Below are positions 9,963-19,800 of a stretch of DNA of 64,000 nucleotides, one piece after another. The position numbers were made by a program, and so were the translations under genes. The first letter of the stretch is position 1; every line of letters starts with the position of its first letter. The notes below the pieces were generated by a model. The model saw only the letters and a program-made list of their open reading frames with translations. It was not told the origin of the DNA and searched no databases. Source of the DNA: Anticarsia gemmatalis (lineage: Eukaryota; Arthropoda; Insecta; Lepidoptera; Erebidae); contig NC_134775.1 of the NCBI RefSeq assembly GCF_050436995.1, forward strand, positions 3,697,124-3,761,123, in the 5' to 3' direction.

Positions 9963-10842
9963 GTAGTCGCAAGAACAGAATTTTAATTTCTGAAATGGAT
10001 TAATCACAACCCACTTTTCGTAATCTCTTTCTAGAATATATTATTAATCAATATTTGTAATTACTTTGGTTAATTTTTCGCTTACTCAAATTCATACTGC
10101 TCAAGTTATTAAAACAGTATGTTATCATCAGTCGTTAAGTTTTTTTTTATTCGATAGTTTTATAATTCCCCTAAAAAATATATCACCTCGTAAAATACTA
10201 GGAAACATATTTTTATTTTAGTTTCATTCATTAATCAGACCGTTGCAAGTTACTAGTATCGATTTACCTGTTTATACCTGCCTACCCAAGAGTTTATTTA
10301 TTTATTTATTTAAAAACTTCTTATACAAAATTTGTACAAGGCGGACGGCGGAGTTGTGACGGGAAATTAATAGTCAACCTAATGTTTGTATATTCTATAG
10401 GTTTCATATTTTCGATTGGAATGGAATTTGTTCATTAACCAAGCCAGTGTCATTTAAAAAAAAATTGTTAATTAATAATATTCTGGACTGAAATTTTTTA
10501 GACAACCCATTCGCAATATATTTATTGACATATTTTATTTGATAAAAAATATCTTTCATCCATTAACCAGCTCGGTGAAGGTCGTTTTTAACCGGATCTT
10601 ATACTAATAGGCCTTATAAAAACTTAAAAGGATACGATTTATTTCGTTATTCCTTGTATTGAATTTTAATAAAACCACTCGTTTCTAAATAAGTTAACAA
10701 ATAAAAAATGACAATTAATGCTGACGCTGACATAAATACAAGGGGACTACACTACTCCTTTCCATACACACTGAATATCGTGTACAATATTACATTCCTT
10801 CCCTATAATCCTGTCTGGAATTAGTACGAACTACTGATATGT
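9963..10842. other. AT-rich non-coding spacer
   Basis: No gene found. A (TTTA)n run followed by CTTCTTATACAAAATTTG near 10300 resembles the inverted tail of a jockey-type LINE, but too little is left to call. Confidence 0.4.
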
Positions 10843-10905
10843 TCTTCGATCCTAGTACCGAGGGCTTCGAGAAAACGTGACGCAATCACAGATTTCCCAC
10901 GGTGT
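10843..10905 (+). repeat. F box, class D, with CCCACGG tail
   Basis: TCTTCGATCCTAGTACC then GAGAAAACGTGACGCAATCA and TTTCCCACGG. The downstream GACGCAATC ... CCCACGG extension is shared with the boxes at 1974, 11864 and 12039. Confidence 0.65.
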
Positions 10906-11330
10906 AATTTAACTTTCACTTGTTCACGTAAAAAACTTTATATGAATTAACATATTTATGATAGAATTTTAATGAACTCACTTTATTTTATAATTATAAC
11001 TTACAAAATGTATAGTTGTATGTAAGTAAAGTTTGAATTCTAGCTTCTAGTTGTCTTAAATAAATAAGTTTGTTTTTGATAATTGGATTACTACATACAA
11101 ACATACATCATATCACGCCTTTTATCTAATAGCGGTAGGCACAGACCACAGAATGCCACTTGTTACGATCCTTACAAACCTCCCTTGGCTGATTCCCATC
11201 CATATATCTCGTTATACAGGATGAATTAAGTGGGATCATAGGTAAAGTTAAGTAAAATTTTGGTCCCAGCTCAGCGATACACACAATTTTCAGCTTGAAC
11301 CTCTACAGAATTCGAGCTACCTCTTCAAAA

Positions 11331-11615
11331 CTTATAGTACCCTGGTACCGAACGCTTTAAAACACGTGTCATAAGTTGGCCGTGTTCTCACGATTCAACG
11401 GACCTTTCCAAATGTGTTCCTTTTTTATGAATAACGAACTTTTTTCTAAAACAGCTGTAAGTTTGTATACCATATGATCGCACAGCTGATTTTTAAAGGC
11501 CACCTGAGTTATTGTGACGTCAGGTAGATAGGTAACGCCAGGTGCAAAACAGCTGGTAGATTAAGGAGGTTCCCCGATTAGTCAACGACAGCTGTGGCAC
11601 GCGTTTGAAGCGAAA
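11331..11615 (+). repeat. Class D box module 3 (F box plus CAGCTG cluster)
   Basis: A weak F box (AGTACCCTGGTACCGAACG ... AACACGTGTC) is followed by four CAGCTG sites (11452, 11483, 11550, 11589), CACCTGAGTTATTGTGACGTC, and the closing phrase CAGCTGTGGCACGCGTTTGA. This is the third copy of the architecture at 690 and 1974. A GTAAGT donor-like string follows at about 11622. Confidence 0.6.
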
Positions 11616-11863
11616 AAAGGAAAGTAAGTTTTATATACGAAAAAGTACAAAAAATAAATTCAATCCAGACTTAAGACATTAAATATGTTTAAAATAAAAT
11701 GTTATTAAATGCAATAATAGTAATCTCTAAAAAATAAATGAATAAAAATTAACTACTAACTTAATTCTTCATTATTATACTTTTTCTTGATAAACTTTCC
11801 TATTGGACCCTGTACGAAAAGTTGTTTCATCAGGACTGTGTTATGAGTACAACCTCTTGATCA

Positions 11864-11930
11864 TTTCTGATACCCTAGTACCAAATGTCTGGCAGAAACG
11901 TGACTCAGCGCTACTTTTCCCACGGTTGCC
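11864..11930 (+). repeat. F box, class D
   Basis: TTTCTGATACCCTAGTACCA, ATGTCTGGCAGAAACGTGAC, then CTTTTCCCACGG. One of the better matches outside the main array. Confidence 0.7.
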
Positions 11931-12038
11931 TGGGAACTCCCATTGCGTGCTTCCGCTGTATCCGTGCTCCCTGAATTCCCGTGGGTCCGGGCGATGCTGT
12001 CTCGTTCCTTCAACTGCGTTACTGGATTTTATTAACCT

Positions 12039-12110
12039 CTTGGTAGCTTCTTGTATCCTAGTAAGAAAGGCAGTGAAACAAGTGACGTAATCGCTCCTTT
12101 TCCCACGGGT
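12039..12110 (+). repeat. F box, class D
   Basis: CTTGGTAGCTTCTTGTATCC then AAACAAGTGACGTAATCG and TTTTCCCACGGG. It carries the TTGGTAGCT lead-in seen in boxes at 39605, 56112 and 58695. Confidence 0.65.
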
Positions 12111-12318
12111 CTGAATTGCCGAGTTCACACGGTTTGTTACCATTTTTTAAAGCAAAATAATATGTGCATGATTTGAATGTAATCTTTCGATTAACTATCT
12201 TGCTTGAATAAATATTAAATTTGATGTTTAAAGTTTGAAATAGTTTTTTTCCGAATTTAATATATTATGTCATTTGCACATAGCCCCGCACTCCACCCTG
12301 GGTGCTGGTGTATGCATA

Positions 12319-12382
12319 ATCGCCCCGGCTCACGACGATGGGAGTGGTGCGTACCACTCCCATCGTCGTGAGCCGGGGCGAT
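12319..12382. repeat. 30-bp perfect palindrome in LINE 5' UTR
   Basis: Two 30-base arms (12319-12348 and 12353-12382) are exact complements around a 4-base GCGT spacer. The arms contain CGCCCCGGCTCACGACGATG. As RNA this would be a very stable, GC-rich stem at the front of the LINE transcript; as DNA it could extrude a cruciform. Confidence 0.95.
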
Positions 12383-12627
12383 CACATAACAATTACGATA
12401 AGTGTGTTACAGTAGGGAATTACATACAAATAATACTGATGAGCTCGAGTTGATACGGTGACGACCCGTTTCCGAGTCGATACGTGTGCTTACGACCTTA
12501 AATCAACTTCAGAGTGGTCGCTTCACAATGAAAACTGATTTAGATAGTTAATTCTAGCAAAATCAATCATGATTTTATGTTTCACAGCACTTTCAGAAAT
12601 GAATAAATGTTTGAATAATTATTACAA

Positions 12628-13533
12628 TTGTTACAATGCACAGGACAATCTCCTCATTCAGTCAATACCAACCCCTGTAATTTATCAAAGGACGGCTCTT
12701 CTACGAAACAACTCACCTACAAGACAACAGATGGCGCTGAAGAATCAATAAATAAGATAACCATACCTCTACAACAATCACTTGTAAAGAAGAAACATAC
12801 AAGTTACACACGTCCACTACTAGATGGCGTTAAACTGCATTCATCACACTCTGAAAGGAAAATACACATTTTTGGAGGAGGACAATGCAGGAACCTTGCA
12901 TCATATCTCATATCTTCTAGATTATTATTAAAATGTAATAGTAATAAATATAAAGTATCCTCTACAATTAAGCCTAATGCTCCAACAGCTGAAATACTAA
13001 AAAAATTTCATAATATAACTGATTCCCAAAATGGTTATATGATTGTTTGTATAGGTGAATATGATTGTAACCCGACTAAACTATGTATTGATCTAATAAC
13101 GTCTTTAAAGTACTTTAAAAATATTAATATTATAGTATTAAATGTATTACAAAATAAATTTCTTAATGAAAAACCTCTTAAACATATGATCAAAAACTAC
13201 TGTAAATATGTACCAAATTGTACATTTCTTGATGAAACTAACTTACAATACTCTAATACAACCCGGTACAATAAATCTTACCTCCACCAAATATGCGCGA
13301 AGATAAATTTCTTTATTGACTGTAATGATTATAAGACCCAATATTTGTGTGGTGTAAAAAACAATAACTTAAATCTAAACTCAAACAACACATGCAACAC
13401 TACACAAACTACACTACGCACTATACCACACTACTTTAAATATATTGAAAAAGATGCAAACATTAGTTGTTCTAGTCACCAGCCATCTACTTCTACTTCT
13501 ACCTTATTATTTTCCAAAGATAATTACCACTAA
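12628..13533 (+). pseudogene. LINE ORF1 protein, SGNH-esterase-like, catalytic serine lost
   Basis: A 301-codon open frame just upstream of the LINE endonuclease. The centre has the layout of the SGNH/GDSL esterase domain found in ORF1 of some CR1/Jockey-type LINEs: IHIFGGGQCRNLASYL, where the usual GDSQ nucleophile motif reads GGGQ, then GYMIVCIGEYDCNP and INIIVLNVLQNKFLN. ORF1 proteins bind the element RNA; what the esterase fold does is not settled. The loss of Asp and Ser from the nucleophile block argues it is catalytically dead. No good ATG start is in frame (the frame opens at TTG), and an overlapping frame at 12569 may contain the original start after a frameshift. Confidence 0.7.
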
Positions 13534-13583
13534 TAACTGTACTTCTACTAACAATAACAAAAACTATAACATACAGTTTTTTC

Positions 13584-14521
13584 GTGGACAATAAAATAAA
13601 AAAAGGAAATAATGTTACCATTCTTCACCAAAACATTGCTGGATTATTAAACAAACTTGGTTTATTAGAGGTAACTATACATGAAATGTCAAAAAAAGAT
13701 CCCCTACATATTATTTGCTTTTCTGAAACTTTCATAAAGAAAGGAGATGAACATAATGTATACCTCAAAAATTACAATTTGGCATGCAATTTTTCTAGAA
13801 TTAATGAGAAGCGTGGTGGAGTATGTATATTAGTTCATAAAACATTAAACAATTTAAAATGTATCAAACTTTGTGAAGAAATTGCTGTTGAAAAAACATT
13901 TGAATGTTGTGGCATTGAGATACCAATATTGAATTGTGTGATAATTTGTCTTTATAGAATACCAAATAGTGATACTTCTAAGTTTTTAGAAAACATGAAT
14001 TTACTACTACATAAACTGACAAAGAGGTTTAAGAATAAAAAAATCATTATCACAGGTGACATGAATATTGATATCTTAAAATTTAATAAAAATACAATAG
14101 AACTAAATAACATACTTTTTAACTACAATTTAATTTCTCATATACAGTCCCCCACTAGACAAAATTCATGTATCGATCACATCTATAGTAATATTGAAAA
14201 AGCTAATAGTAATATTCATAATTTTTATCTATCAGACCACAACACTTGTCAAACACTTAGCTTCCCAACAACAACTGAAATACACAAACTTAAATATTGG
14301 TACGTTTTGAGAAAATGTTACGATGAAGAAAACATAAAGAAATTCAACGAATGTTTGTCAAATCTTAGCTGGTCTGATGTTTATCAAGAAACTAACAGTG
14401 ACAATGCTTTTAACTTGTTTCATGACACTTTTTGTTTGTTCTATGAGCTGTGTTTCCCTACCATTAAAGTAAAAATTAATGCTAATGTAACTTCCCCAAA
14501 ATGGTTTACAAATGGTATTAA
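13584..14521 (+). pseudogene. LINE ORF2, part 1: APE-type endonuclease
   Basis: The N-terminal part of the reverse-transcriptase polyprotein. Endonuclease/exonuclease/phosphatase motifs appear in order: ILHQNIAGLLNKL, CFSETFIKKGD, KIIITGDMNIDIL, NSCIDHIYSN and YLSDHNTC, covering the Asn, Glu, Asp-x-Asn and Asp-His active-site residues. The domain nicks target DNA to prime reverse transcription. The frame is open to the piggyBac target site TTAA at 14518-14521 and resumes in frame at 15505. Confidence 0.85.
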
Positions 14522-15500
14522 CCCTAGAAAGATAATCATATTGAGTTATACATTAAAGATAATCATACGTAAAATTGACTCCCTTTTTTAAGTAGCTGTA
14601 TTATAAAAATGTTTGTACTGATGCAAGTAATACAATACATACTTTTTATCTACAACATATAATGAAATAAAAAATCGGATATATAGTTATTTATAATTAT
14701 TTATTATTTAAAAAAATACAGAAAATCAAATCTTTTCAAAAAATTAACAAAACATAGGAACTTCACCTTTGTACTAAAGTTTTATAATATTGTTATCAAT
14801 TATCAGTACTTTTTTCTTATGGGTATTCTAAATAATAAAATGTAATGTAACAATAACATGAAAATACTTTAAAAAATCAGACTAAACATTTATGGCACAT
14901 TTATCAACGTTATCACACGACGAGAAGTCGAAGGAGTCACTTGTTCAGAGATATCTTATTCGATACAGTCCATTTCACCGGGAGCTGCCGACTCTTCTGC
15001 CCTCACTTCATCCGCAAATCCTTCTTCCTCATCATTCTGGACATCATCCTCGTTCTGGTGGTCTTCGGTTTCGCTGTCGGTGTCAGCAAATGGTGGCTTC
15101 TCATCACTCTCTAAAAGAGCGGCCAGAATACGGTCTTCGTCCAATTCTCTAGTCCCTATTATGTTGTAGTATTAGTATTATGTAGTCTGAACACCTATAA
15201 AATAAAAACAATATCAAAATAAATATGAAAAATACCTAATACAATAAAAATAATTCAAATAACCATATTACCAAATATCGTGAAAGTCACGCTAAAGATA
15301 ATCATACGTAATTTTGACTCCTGTAGTTATTATATCTCAAAATTGGGGTCACTTACCTCACTGCCGCGACCGCCTCTCGCTAGCTCCCACCGGCGAATGA
15401 AATGTCGGGAACGCACGACGCTGTATTCGCGCTAATTAAAAAGAGACAGCAATATTTCGTTCGGGCGGGAGTCATTTTGACGTAGATTATCTTTCTAGGG
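14522..15500 (-). mobile_element. Internally deleted piggyBac element at a TTAA target
   Basis: The ends CCCTAGAAAGATAATCATAT and TATCTTTCTAGGG are piggyBac-type termini, flanked by TTAA on both sides (14518-14521, 15501-15504). A motif AAAGATAATCATACGTAA is repeated near both ends (about 14557 and 15292), as for the subterminal inverted repeats of piggyBac. At 979 bp it keeps both ends and a short piece of transposase N-terminus on the minus strand, but lacks the catalytic domain. It would depend on a transposase supplied from elsewhere. Confidence 0.9.
14956..15144 (-). pseudogene. piggyBac transposase N-terminal remnant
   Basis: A 62-codon minus-strand frame reads LDEDRILAALLESDEKPPF, DSETEDHQNEDDVQNDEEEG, FADEV. 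This acidic stretch with an ILxALLxSDxE lead and an EDDVQxDxEExFxDEV core matches the start of piggyBac-family transposases. The ATG and everything after about residue 60 are missing, including the DDD catalytic core and the C-terminal cysteine-rich domain, consistent with one large internal deletion. Confidence 0.75.
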
Positions 15501-15504
15501 TTAA

Positions 15505-16778
15505 GAATTCGTGCATAACAAAGCGCAAATTAAGACACCGATGTTATGTTACTAAAACAAAAAATAATATTATCCATTATAAAAAATATAATAGGCAACT
15601 TAAAAGATGTATAAATCAGTCGAAAAAAATTATGAACGATTTATATATAAAAAATGCCCAAAATAAATGTAAGGCTGCATGGAATGTTATTAAGAATAAA
15701 ACAGACAGTACGAAATGCTATGAAAGTATAAAAACTATTAAACATGAAGACAAGATTATTTGTGACCCCAATCATATTGCAAACATCTTTAATGAGTACT
15801 GCACTACAAGTAACATCACAAATAACAATACAAAGTGTAATTATAATACTGTTAATCCTGTAAACTCTTCCATATTTATACAACCTTGCACATCAACTGA
15901 AATAGTTAAGACTATTAAAAGTCTTAATGATACAAAATCAGTTGGTTATGACTCTATATCCACTCATATCATAAAACTGTGCGCTGACTTAATATCCTTA
16001 CCTCTCACTCATACATTAAATCTTTCGTTTACACAAGGAATATTCCCTTCTAAGCTAAAATTATCTATTGTAAAGCCCCTCTATAAAAAGGATGATACCC
16101 TAGAACTAAGTAATTATAGACCCATAACCTTGATACCTATTTTTTCTAAAATATATGAAAAGCTGATGTACGCCCGAATTACCAACTTCTTAAACAAATT
16201 TAATGTCATCAAAGAAGAACAAAATGGGTTTCAAAAAAACAAGTCTACCACTCTTGCTGGTTTTTTTTTTGATGAGAACAATAACAGAACATATTGATAA
16301 TAAGATACCCGTAACTACAATATTTTTAAACATGACAAAGGCATTTGATTTTGTTAATCATTCCATCCTATTAAACAAATGTCAACGATACGGTATACGA
16401 GGACCCGCATTAGATTGGATCAAAAGTTACATATCAAACCGTACTCAATGCGTTGAAATTAATCACCTTGATAATAACCTAATTTCTACACCCTTTCGAT
16501 CAACCTACCGACTAAATGAAACTGGAGTTCCACAAGGCAGTGTGATGGGACCACTATTGTTCTTATTATACATTAACGACTTACCTAACATCACACACCA
16601 TCCGTGTATCTTGTTCGCCGACGACATTTGCATAACAATACCCAACACTATCCGCAATAGTTCAGACCATGAGTTAGAAATTAACCAAACATTAAGTGAC
16701 ATACTAAAATGGCTTACTTACAATAACCTTAATGTCAATTCATCAAAGACTAAATACATACAATTTAGAGCCTTAACA
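15505..16778 (+). pseudogene. LINE ORF2, part 2: reverse transcriptase core
   Basis: Continues the LINE polyprotein in frame after the piggyBac insert. RT motifs are SVGYDSISTHIIK, KPLYKKDDTLELSNYRPITL, EEQNGFQKNKSTT, then after a frameshift MTKAFDFVNHSILL, GVPQGSVMGPLLFLLYIND and CILFADDICI, the last holding the catalytic Asp-Asp. The frameshift sits at a 10-base T run (16261-16270). The piece ends at the duplicated target GCCTTAACA (16770-16778), where a BEL element has inserted. Confidence 0.85.
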
Positions 16779-16806
16779 TGCTCCCCCCGTTGAAAAGTAT
16801 TTTCAA

Positions 16807-19800
16807 CTAGTTTTGCAGTTCTTCTGCTGTAGGTAGAGGACATAGCCGCACGAAGGGACGGCGCACGCAGCCCCTGATGGTGTTGACATCTGCTACCCTC
16901 GCGATGCCGTCAGGACCCGGGAACAGACGTAGTACTCGCCCAAGTCGCCATTGTAAGGGAGATGTATTATCTTCGGCTAATAGTACCATCATATCACCAA
17001 CATTCAACTTAGACGTACTGGTACGCCATTTTGTGCGCTGTTGCAGTTCTGCCACATATTCCTTTTGCCAGCGTTGCCAGAAATGCTGTCGGATTTTTTC
17101 TAGACGTTGGTATCGTTGGAGGCTGCTCTCTTTGTGTTCCAACAGCGGTGGTGCTGGTAGTGCAGTAAGCGGTCTCCCGATGATGAAGTGTCCTGGGGAA
17201 AGAGGAAGGAGGTCGTCAGGACTGGGTGAGAGTGGGCACAAGGGACGACTATTCAAAATCGCCTCCACTTGCGCAAACAGAGTGGAAATTTCTTCAAATG
17301 TTAAATGACTATTTCCAATAATACGTTTCAAATGGTATTTAGCGGATTTGATTCCGGCTTCCCAGATACCGCCGAAATGAGGAGCGTAGGTTGGGATGAA
17401 CATCAATTTGATGCCTTGCTGACTTGCAAAATCAATCAGAGAATCTTGATTTTGGTTAAATAATGATCCTAATTCTTTGGCTGCAGCAACAAAGTTTCGA
17501 CCATTGTCGCTATATATTTCTGTTGACTTGCCTCTTCTAGCGACAAATCGCCTTATTGTCATGATAAAGGCGTCTTTCGACAAGTCACTTACAGCCTCTA
17601 AATGCACGCATTTATATCGTAGGCATACAAATAGGCATAAATAACATTTCGTGATACGACTCCCACGACCCTTACGATTGACTATAAAGAAAGGGCTAGC
17701 AAAATCTAGACCAACGGATGTGAATGGAAAGCCTGGATTAATACGTGAAGCAGGTAAATCACCCATTTTAGTTTGCAATGTTTTGCCTCGCAAGCGCCGG
17801 CACGTGACGCAGTTGTTTACGGTGCGCCTAGCGAGACGACGACCATCGATTGGCCACACGGTTTCTCTTACAGTCGCTAACAATAATTGAGCACCAGCGT
17901 GCATATTATTTATATGTTCATAATGGAAATAAAGTTTTGTGAGTCTGTGTGATGCATGTAACAATATAGGATGTCTTTTTTCATAAGTATAAGTAGAAGC
18001 ATCTATACGTCCACCAACTCTAATTAATAAGTTTGAATCTATGAAAGGTGATAATGATAACATTTTACACTTATGACTTAGCTGTTTATTGCTAGACAAC
18101 AAATTGTATTCATTAGGAAATGATTCACGTTGAGAGATAAGGCACAATGCATAGAATGACTCACGCAACTCGGCAGGTGTTAACGCACCTAAGCGCCTAT
18201 TGTTTTTGTTTTTAATATTATACATAAATCTGAGAACGTAAGCATACAATTTGTTTAGTTCATTGAATGACGAATATTTGTTAAAGTCTAATAGTGGAGT
18301 GGTAATTGCTACGGAATGAGATTTTACTTCGGGTAATATTAGCGGTTCGTTGACTTTGAGTACTGGCCATTCAGATTCATGCCTATATAAATAACTAGGA
18401 CCTAACCACCATATATCCATATTTATTAATTTATCTGCATTTACGCCTCGAGAGATTAAGTCAGCCGGATTTGAGTCTGTTGGCACATACCTCCAAGCGT
18501 TAGGGCTAGTTAGTTGTGTTATCTCATGAACGCGATTGCGTACAAATGTTTGTAATTTGTTTAAGTCACTATTTATCCAGCTAAGTACAACGCTGGAATC
18601 GGACCAGTGAATAGTCCTGTTAGGACTATATGATAGTGAGTCTAGCACACACTTGCTTAACCTAGCAGCTAGGAGTGCAGCACTTAGTTCCAGGCGAGGA
18701 ATAGTGGTAGGTTTTACTGGCGCGACCTTGGACTTAGCGCAAAGTAAGCGGACAGTAACCTCATTATTATGACCTACTGATTTCATGTAAACACAAGCTC
18801 CGATAGCCGCATTGGAGGCATCGCTAAATGAATGCAGTTCTATATATTTTGGTGTATCACATAATACTAATCTAGGTATATGAAAATTGGTTAAGCATGT
18901 TATGTTGTTGGTGAAAAGTATCCATTCCTTTTCGATTGTTTCTGGAATGGGCTGATCCCAATCAATCTTTAATTTCCATAACTTTTGTATAATGATTTTT
19001 GGTTGAATAACAATTGGACTCAAAAGCCCTAAAGGATCAAAGATTTTAAATGCATTTGACATAATAGAACGTTTAGTTACAGTTTTACTATCATGAATAA
19101 TATGTTTTATGGGGAAGTGGAAGGTATCCTTTGTTGGTACCCATCCGAGACCCAAAGTACTTGATGACTCACTGAAGATTAATTTATCTTGCGAGTTGAT
19201 ATCAATATTGTCGAATATTTGTGGACAATTACTTTTTAACTTTCGTAGATTAAAACAGCCTTTTTTTAATGATTTTAATACGGCATGTTGTATATACTTT
19301 AATTGATTTAAATCGGTACTTCCGGTAATTAGGTCATCAACGTAAAAATCCCGTTGTATTATAGTTTTTATCAATTCGTCATCAGCTTCTTCACCTAGTT
19401 GCCACAAGCAGCGTGTGCTCAGGTAGCTGGCACTGGCAGTTCCATAAGTAACTGTATTTAATGTTAACGTTTGAATGGGCTGTGACTCGTTATTCCTCCA
19501 CAAAATTAATTGCAAATTACGATCTAATTCGTTTACTAATACTTGCCGGTACATTTTTTCAATGTCACCGGTGATTAGATATTTGTACTGTCTAGCGCGC
19601 AATAAAATGGCAAATAAAGTATCTTGTATGTTCGGACCGACTCGTAATATGTCATTTAATGAATAACCAGATGTGGATGGAGCCGAACCGTCAAAAACTA
19701 CCCTCAACTTTGTGGATTCACTTTCTTGCTTAAGAACTGCATGATGACAGAGGTAATATCTTGGTTCAGTACAGATATTTATGTTGTTATTACTGATAGA

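Noticed and set aside
16877..17308. 143-codon plus-strand frame, and others, inside the BEL polyprotein
   Set aside because: They are antisense shadows of the minus-strand gag-pol, which has all the domain motifs.
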